A program made the translations under genes and the position numbers. From Methylovulum sp. (GTDB lineage Bacteria > Pseudomonadota > Gammaproteobacteria > Methylococcales > Methylomonadaceae), in the NCBI GenBank assembly GCA_028713595.1, contig JAQTNZ010000160.1:1-6365 (forward strand): a stretch of 6,365 bases of DNA, given 5' to 3'. Below the pieces are notes generated by a model. That model searched no databases. It was given only the letters and a program-made list of their open reading frames with translations, and had not been told where the DNA came from. Positions 5,017 through 6,365 of the stretch are shown piece by piece. Positions within the stretch are counted from its first letter, which is position 1. Each line of letters begins with the position of its first letter.

Positions 5017-5041
5017 ACTATATTGCCCCACTATATTGCCC
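5017..5041. repeat. Tandem 12-bp direct repeat ACTATATTGCCC
   Basis: Two exact copies (5017-5028 and 5030-5041) lie at a 13-bp period. Each contains TATATT, which resembles a -10 hexamer, but neither has a good -35 at 17 bp. They could be promoter elements for the gene at 5091 or part of the AT-rich side of the origin. Confidence 0.6.
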
Positions 5042-5090
5042 AAAAACACCCGATTTTACCGCCCCGCTGATTGCCCAAAAGGAGGCCGTC

Positions 5091-5345
5091 ATGAAATTCG
5101 ACCCGCGTTATTTTATCATCCAAGCCCAACGCGCTGGCGTGGAGCTGACCCGTTACGACAAGAACCACATCCATATCGACTCGCACGGCAAGCCCGTCCC
5201 CGTGCTTTGGGAGACTGTCACCAAGCGGCACAAAAGGCAGTTGCTTAAGCATTTGCCCGATTATGAAACCCAGCGCATACAAGGAAATTTGTTTACCGTG
5301 TGCCAATTGGATTCAGGCGATTACTTCAAACGGAAACGGCACTAA
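5091..5345 (+). CDS. Small TubC-N-like mobile-element protein
   Basis: This 84-residue protein has a helix (YFIIQAQRAGVEL), two short strands around HIHIDSHGKPVPV and a second helix (WETVTKRHKRQLLKHL). The order resembles the small TubC N-terminal-like domain, which occurs as short stand-alone proteins beside replication genes in prophages and plasmids. The end is basic (FKRKRH). The start is secure, with AAGGAGG at 5079-5085 five bases before the ATG. It follows the origin candidate, so expression could respond to proteins bound at the iterons. Its function is unknown; the TubC resemblance is a pattern match from memory. The overlapping frames 4877-5248, 5031-5306 and 5263-5451 are rejected in its favour. 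Confidence 0.75.
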   Translation: MKFDPRYFIIQAQRAGVELTRYDKNHIHIDSHGKPVPVLWETVTKRHKRQLLKHLPDYETQRIQGNLFTVCQLDSGDYFKRKRH

Positions 5346-5482
5346 GCTCCATGCCCCACCTTGGCGGTGGCTTGCCCCAAGCAGGACGGGCATTGTTTAC
5401 CGCCAATGGCATAATAAAACGGCAAACCAGCGGTGCGCAGGAATGCCGTGATTTACCCTAAGAATGCCGAAATTGCATCGTT
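5346..5482. other. Non-coding gap between convergent genes
   Basis: The 137 bp between the stops of the genes on opposite strands hold short inverted repeats: CCACC/GGTGG near 5353-5367 and ACGGCA (5419-5424) with TGCCGT (5444-5449). No T-tract follows either one, so no clear terminator is visible. No gene is supported. Confidence 0.5.
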
Positions 5483-5725
5483 TCACGAATGCACTGAACA
5501 GCATGGGCGCATTTTGAATTGGTTCTTAAAGGCAATATCCGTTATTTGTTCAAGAAAGAATAAAGCCTTATCTGTATCGTTACGGATTTTGTACAGTCGA
5601 TATAAATCAGCATAAGCATCGTCTTGGCCCATCCCGTAAAAATATTCTTCTTGGGTTTCTGGATACCCTCCAGTCAATACCAGTCGTTCAGCTTCAGTAA
5701 CGCCATGATTAAAGATAGATTCCAT
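5483..5725 (-). CDS. Small hypothetical protein on the minus strand, helical repeat-like
   Basis: This 80-residue acidic protein is not assigned to a named family. It reads MESIFNHGVTEAERL..., then a helical stretch DDAYADLYRLYKIRNDTDKA followed by LFFLEQITDIAFKNQ, which looks like a TPR-type helix pair, and ends RPCCSVHS. The ribosome-binding site AAGGAA lies on the minus strand 7 bases before the ATG. It is the only leftward gene in the window and converges on the gene at 5091, so it belongs to a separate transcription unit and may be cargo or flanking DNA. The amino-acid composition is protein-like, unlike the overlapping plus-strand frames. No promoter could be identified confidently upstream. 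Confidence 0.65.
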   Translation of the reverse strand: MESIFNHGVTEAERLVLTGGYPETQEEYFYGMGQDDAYADLYRLYKIRNDTDKALFFLEQITDIAFKNQFKMRPCCSVHS

Positions 5726-5913
5726 CGTTTATTCCTTATTCAAGTTTTGTGTGATGTATTAAAACACAGTTATTTCCCTAGCCGGACTATCCGGTCACGC
5801 GGATGCCGGAAGTTCGCCTATATTTCCCGATCCGGCGCACGGCCACCGATAATGGCCAGTATCGCCGCCCCGCACTGACTCCACGCCGACACCGCCGCCA
5901 TCCGTACCGACCA

Positions 5914-5941
5914 TAAGCGCCGTATCCGCTGGCGGCGCTTA
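5914..5941. repeat. Perfect 9-bp inverted repeat TAAGCGCCG/CGGCGCTTA
   Basis: TAAGCGCCG (5914-5922) and CGGCGCTTA (5933-5941) are exact reverse complements separated by 10 bp. There is no T-tract on the plus strand, so it may be a REP-like palindrome or a protein site rather than a terminator. Confidence 0.6.
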
Positions 5942-6110
5942 CAATCCTGTTGTTATCCGTTTAAAGATTATCGGAACAGCACCGCATAAGGACGGCGCAC
6001 CCCATACGCTTGCCTTGGTTAAGGCCATCCTTTAACACGGCATGGCATTAAGTGATATAACCTATTGAAAATAATAGTAATGTCAATTATTTAAAGTCTT
6101 TAATTTTGGC

Positions 6111-6116
6111 TAGAAT
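6111..6116 (+). promoter_or_regulatory. Candidate -10 element for the gene at 6196
   Basis: TAGAAT (5 of 6 matches to TATAAT) lies 80 bases before the start codon at the end of an AT-rich tract. No good -35 hexamer is found at 17 bp, so this is tentative. Confidence 0.3.
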
Positions 6117-6195
6117 AGCGTTTAACCCCTGTATTTCCAGATAAGCAACGGGGTTACGAAAACCTTTTAGCAGCACCGCCAAGATAGGATTATTT

Positions 6196-6365
6196 ATGAG
6201 TAAAACTGATTATTTAGCCGCAATCGACAGGATTGAGCTTAAATCGCAACTGGAAAAAGAACTTGACCTTACAGACAGGGGAACGTGGCCGTTATCTAAC
6301 AAGATACCTCAGCTTAAATCCGATCTCAGGGAGCAGAAGGATGTTGTCAGGAGTCTTCAACAATC
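6196..6365 (+). CDS. Hypothetical protein, N-terminal part, truncated by window end
   Basis: An open frame of 56 codons runs off the window. It starts at an ATG preceded by AGGA (6186-6189) with 6-base spacing. The visible residues (MSKTDYLAAIDRIELKSQLE, then a LTDRGTWPLSNKIPQLKSDL stretch) are strongly charged and helical, possibly a coiled coil. There is no signal peptide or membrane segment. No family is recognised. A long AT-rich leader and its own ribosome-binding site suggest an independent transcription unit, possibly element cargo. Confidence 0.7.
   Translation, partial: MSKTDYLAAIDRIELKSQLEKELDLTDRGTWPLSNKIPQLKSDLREQKDVVRSLQQ

Larger units (their letters stand above)
4620..5041. other. 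Candidate replication origin region (about 400 bp non-coding plus gene end)
   Basis: This holds 12 iterons, two related dyads, the perfect AT palindrome TTTTATAAAA (4900-4909), A- and T-rich tracts around 4856-4864 and 4999-5017, and a tandem 12-bp repeat at 5017-5041. It lies directly behind the replication ATPase gene and overlaps its last codons. No clear DnaA box was found. Open frames here (for example 4877-5248) are built mostly of translated iterons and are not genes. Origin function is inference from architecture. Confidence 0.6.
5726..6195. other. 470-bp non-coding region rich in short inverted repeats
   Basis: No convincing gene is present. The left part (about 5780-5945) is GC-rich with several dyads: CCGGA-CTA-TCCGG (5782-5794), GCCGGA/TCCGGC (5805-5810 and 5831-5836), GGCC/GGCC (5841-5857) and the 9-bp pair at 5914-5941. 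The right part (about 6050-6115) is AT-rich and holds the likely promoter of the gene at 6196. The sharp change in composition may mark a junction between DNA of different origin. Confidence 0.5.

Noticed and set aside
4877..5248. A 123-codon plus-strand open frame
   Set aside because: Its first part is translated iterons (repeated Leu-Ser-Val and Cys-Pro-Phe-Cys-Pro), it has no ribosome-binding site, and it overlaps the better-supported gene at 5091 in another frame.
5263..5878. Plus-strand open frames at 5263-5451, 5433-5615 and 5624-5878
   Set aside because: They have no ribosome-binding sites and non-protein-like composition, and two of them overlap the better-supported minus-strand gene at 5483-5725.
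5765..5950. Minus-strand pseudogene with a reading such as GAAILAIIGGRAPDREI interrupted by a stop
   Set aside because: The readable stretch is short, has no start or recognisable family, and comes from GC-rich dyad sequence; a broken gene cannot be supported.
1..6365. tRNA or rRNA genes, attachment-site core repeats, transposase genes
   Set aside because: I looked for cloverleaf-like arms, terminal direct repeats and transposase motifs and saw none that hold up.

Overview
The window looks like the replication and control half of a small integrative mobile element, of the phage-satellite or plasmid-like prophage type, in a proteobacterium. The evidence is the end of a P4-type tyrosine integrase, an AlpA regulator, an Ash-family locus, a DUF3987-type replication ATPase and a repeat array resembling a replication origin. 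Intermediate base composition and gene content fit Neisseriaceae or a related beta- or gammaproteobacterium. No species-diagnostic marker, such as a full-length DNA uptake sequence, was found, so the host stays open.

Layout. Positions 2-322 hold the integrase C-terminus, whose start lies outside the window. Next come a 66-residue four-cysteine protein (347-547) and a non-coding stretch ending in a structured RNA with a terminator (639-705). A 356-residue protein (736-1806) follows; it appears to join a UvrD-type Tudor domain to phage ORF6C-like and GemA-like regions. A compact repeat cluster (1812-1885) precedes alpA (1950-2201). Tightly packed small ORFs (2201-2418) lead into an Ash-family region (about 2437-2760) that folds well as RNA. 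A 156-residue unknown (2757-3227) and the DUF3987-like ATPase (3227-4681) are joined by overlapping stop/start codons. From 4622 to 4994 there are 12 exact copies of ACGGACAAA in both orientations plus two related dyads, the best origin candidate here. A TubC-N-like small protein (5091-5345) closes the rightward block. A leftward small gene (5483-5725), a 470-bp non-coding stretch and the start of a rightward unknown gene (6196 to the window end) may be cargo or the element's edge.

How the parts may work together. The integrase moves the element, AlpA probably sets expression, and the ATPase and its neighbour probably act at the adjacent iterons. Two structured RNAs (639-705 and about 2517-2573) end in terminators and contain loops complementary to downstream sequences. 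In the first, a fully exposed loop matches the ribosome-binding site of the next gene. This suggests C4/CI-type antisense RNA immunity as in phages P1, P7 and P4, but it is inferred from sequence only.
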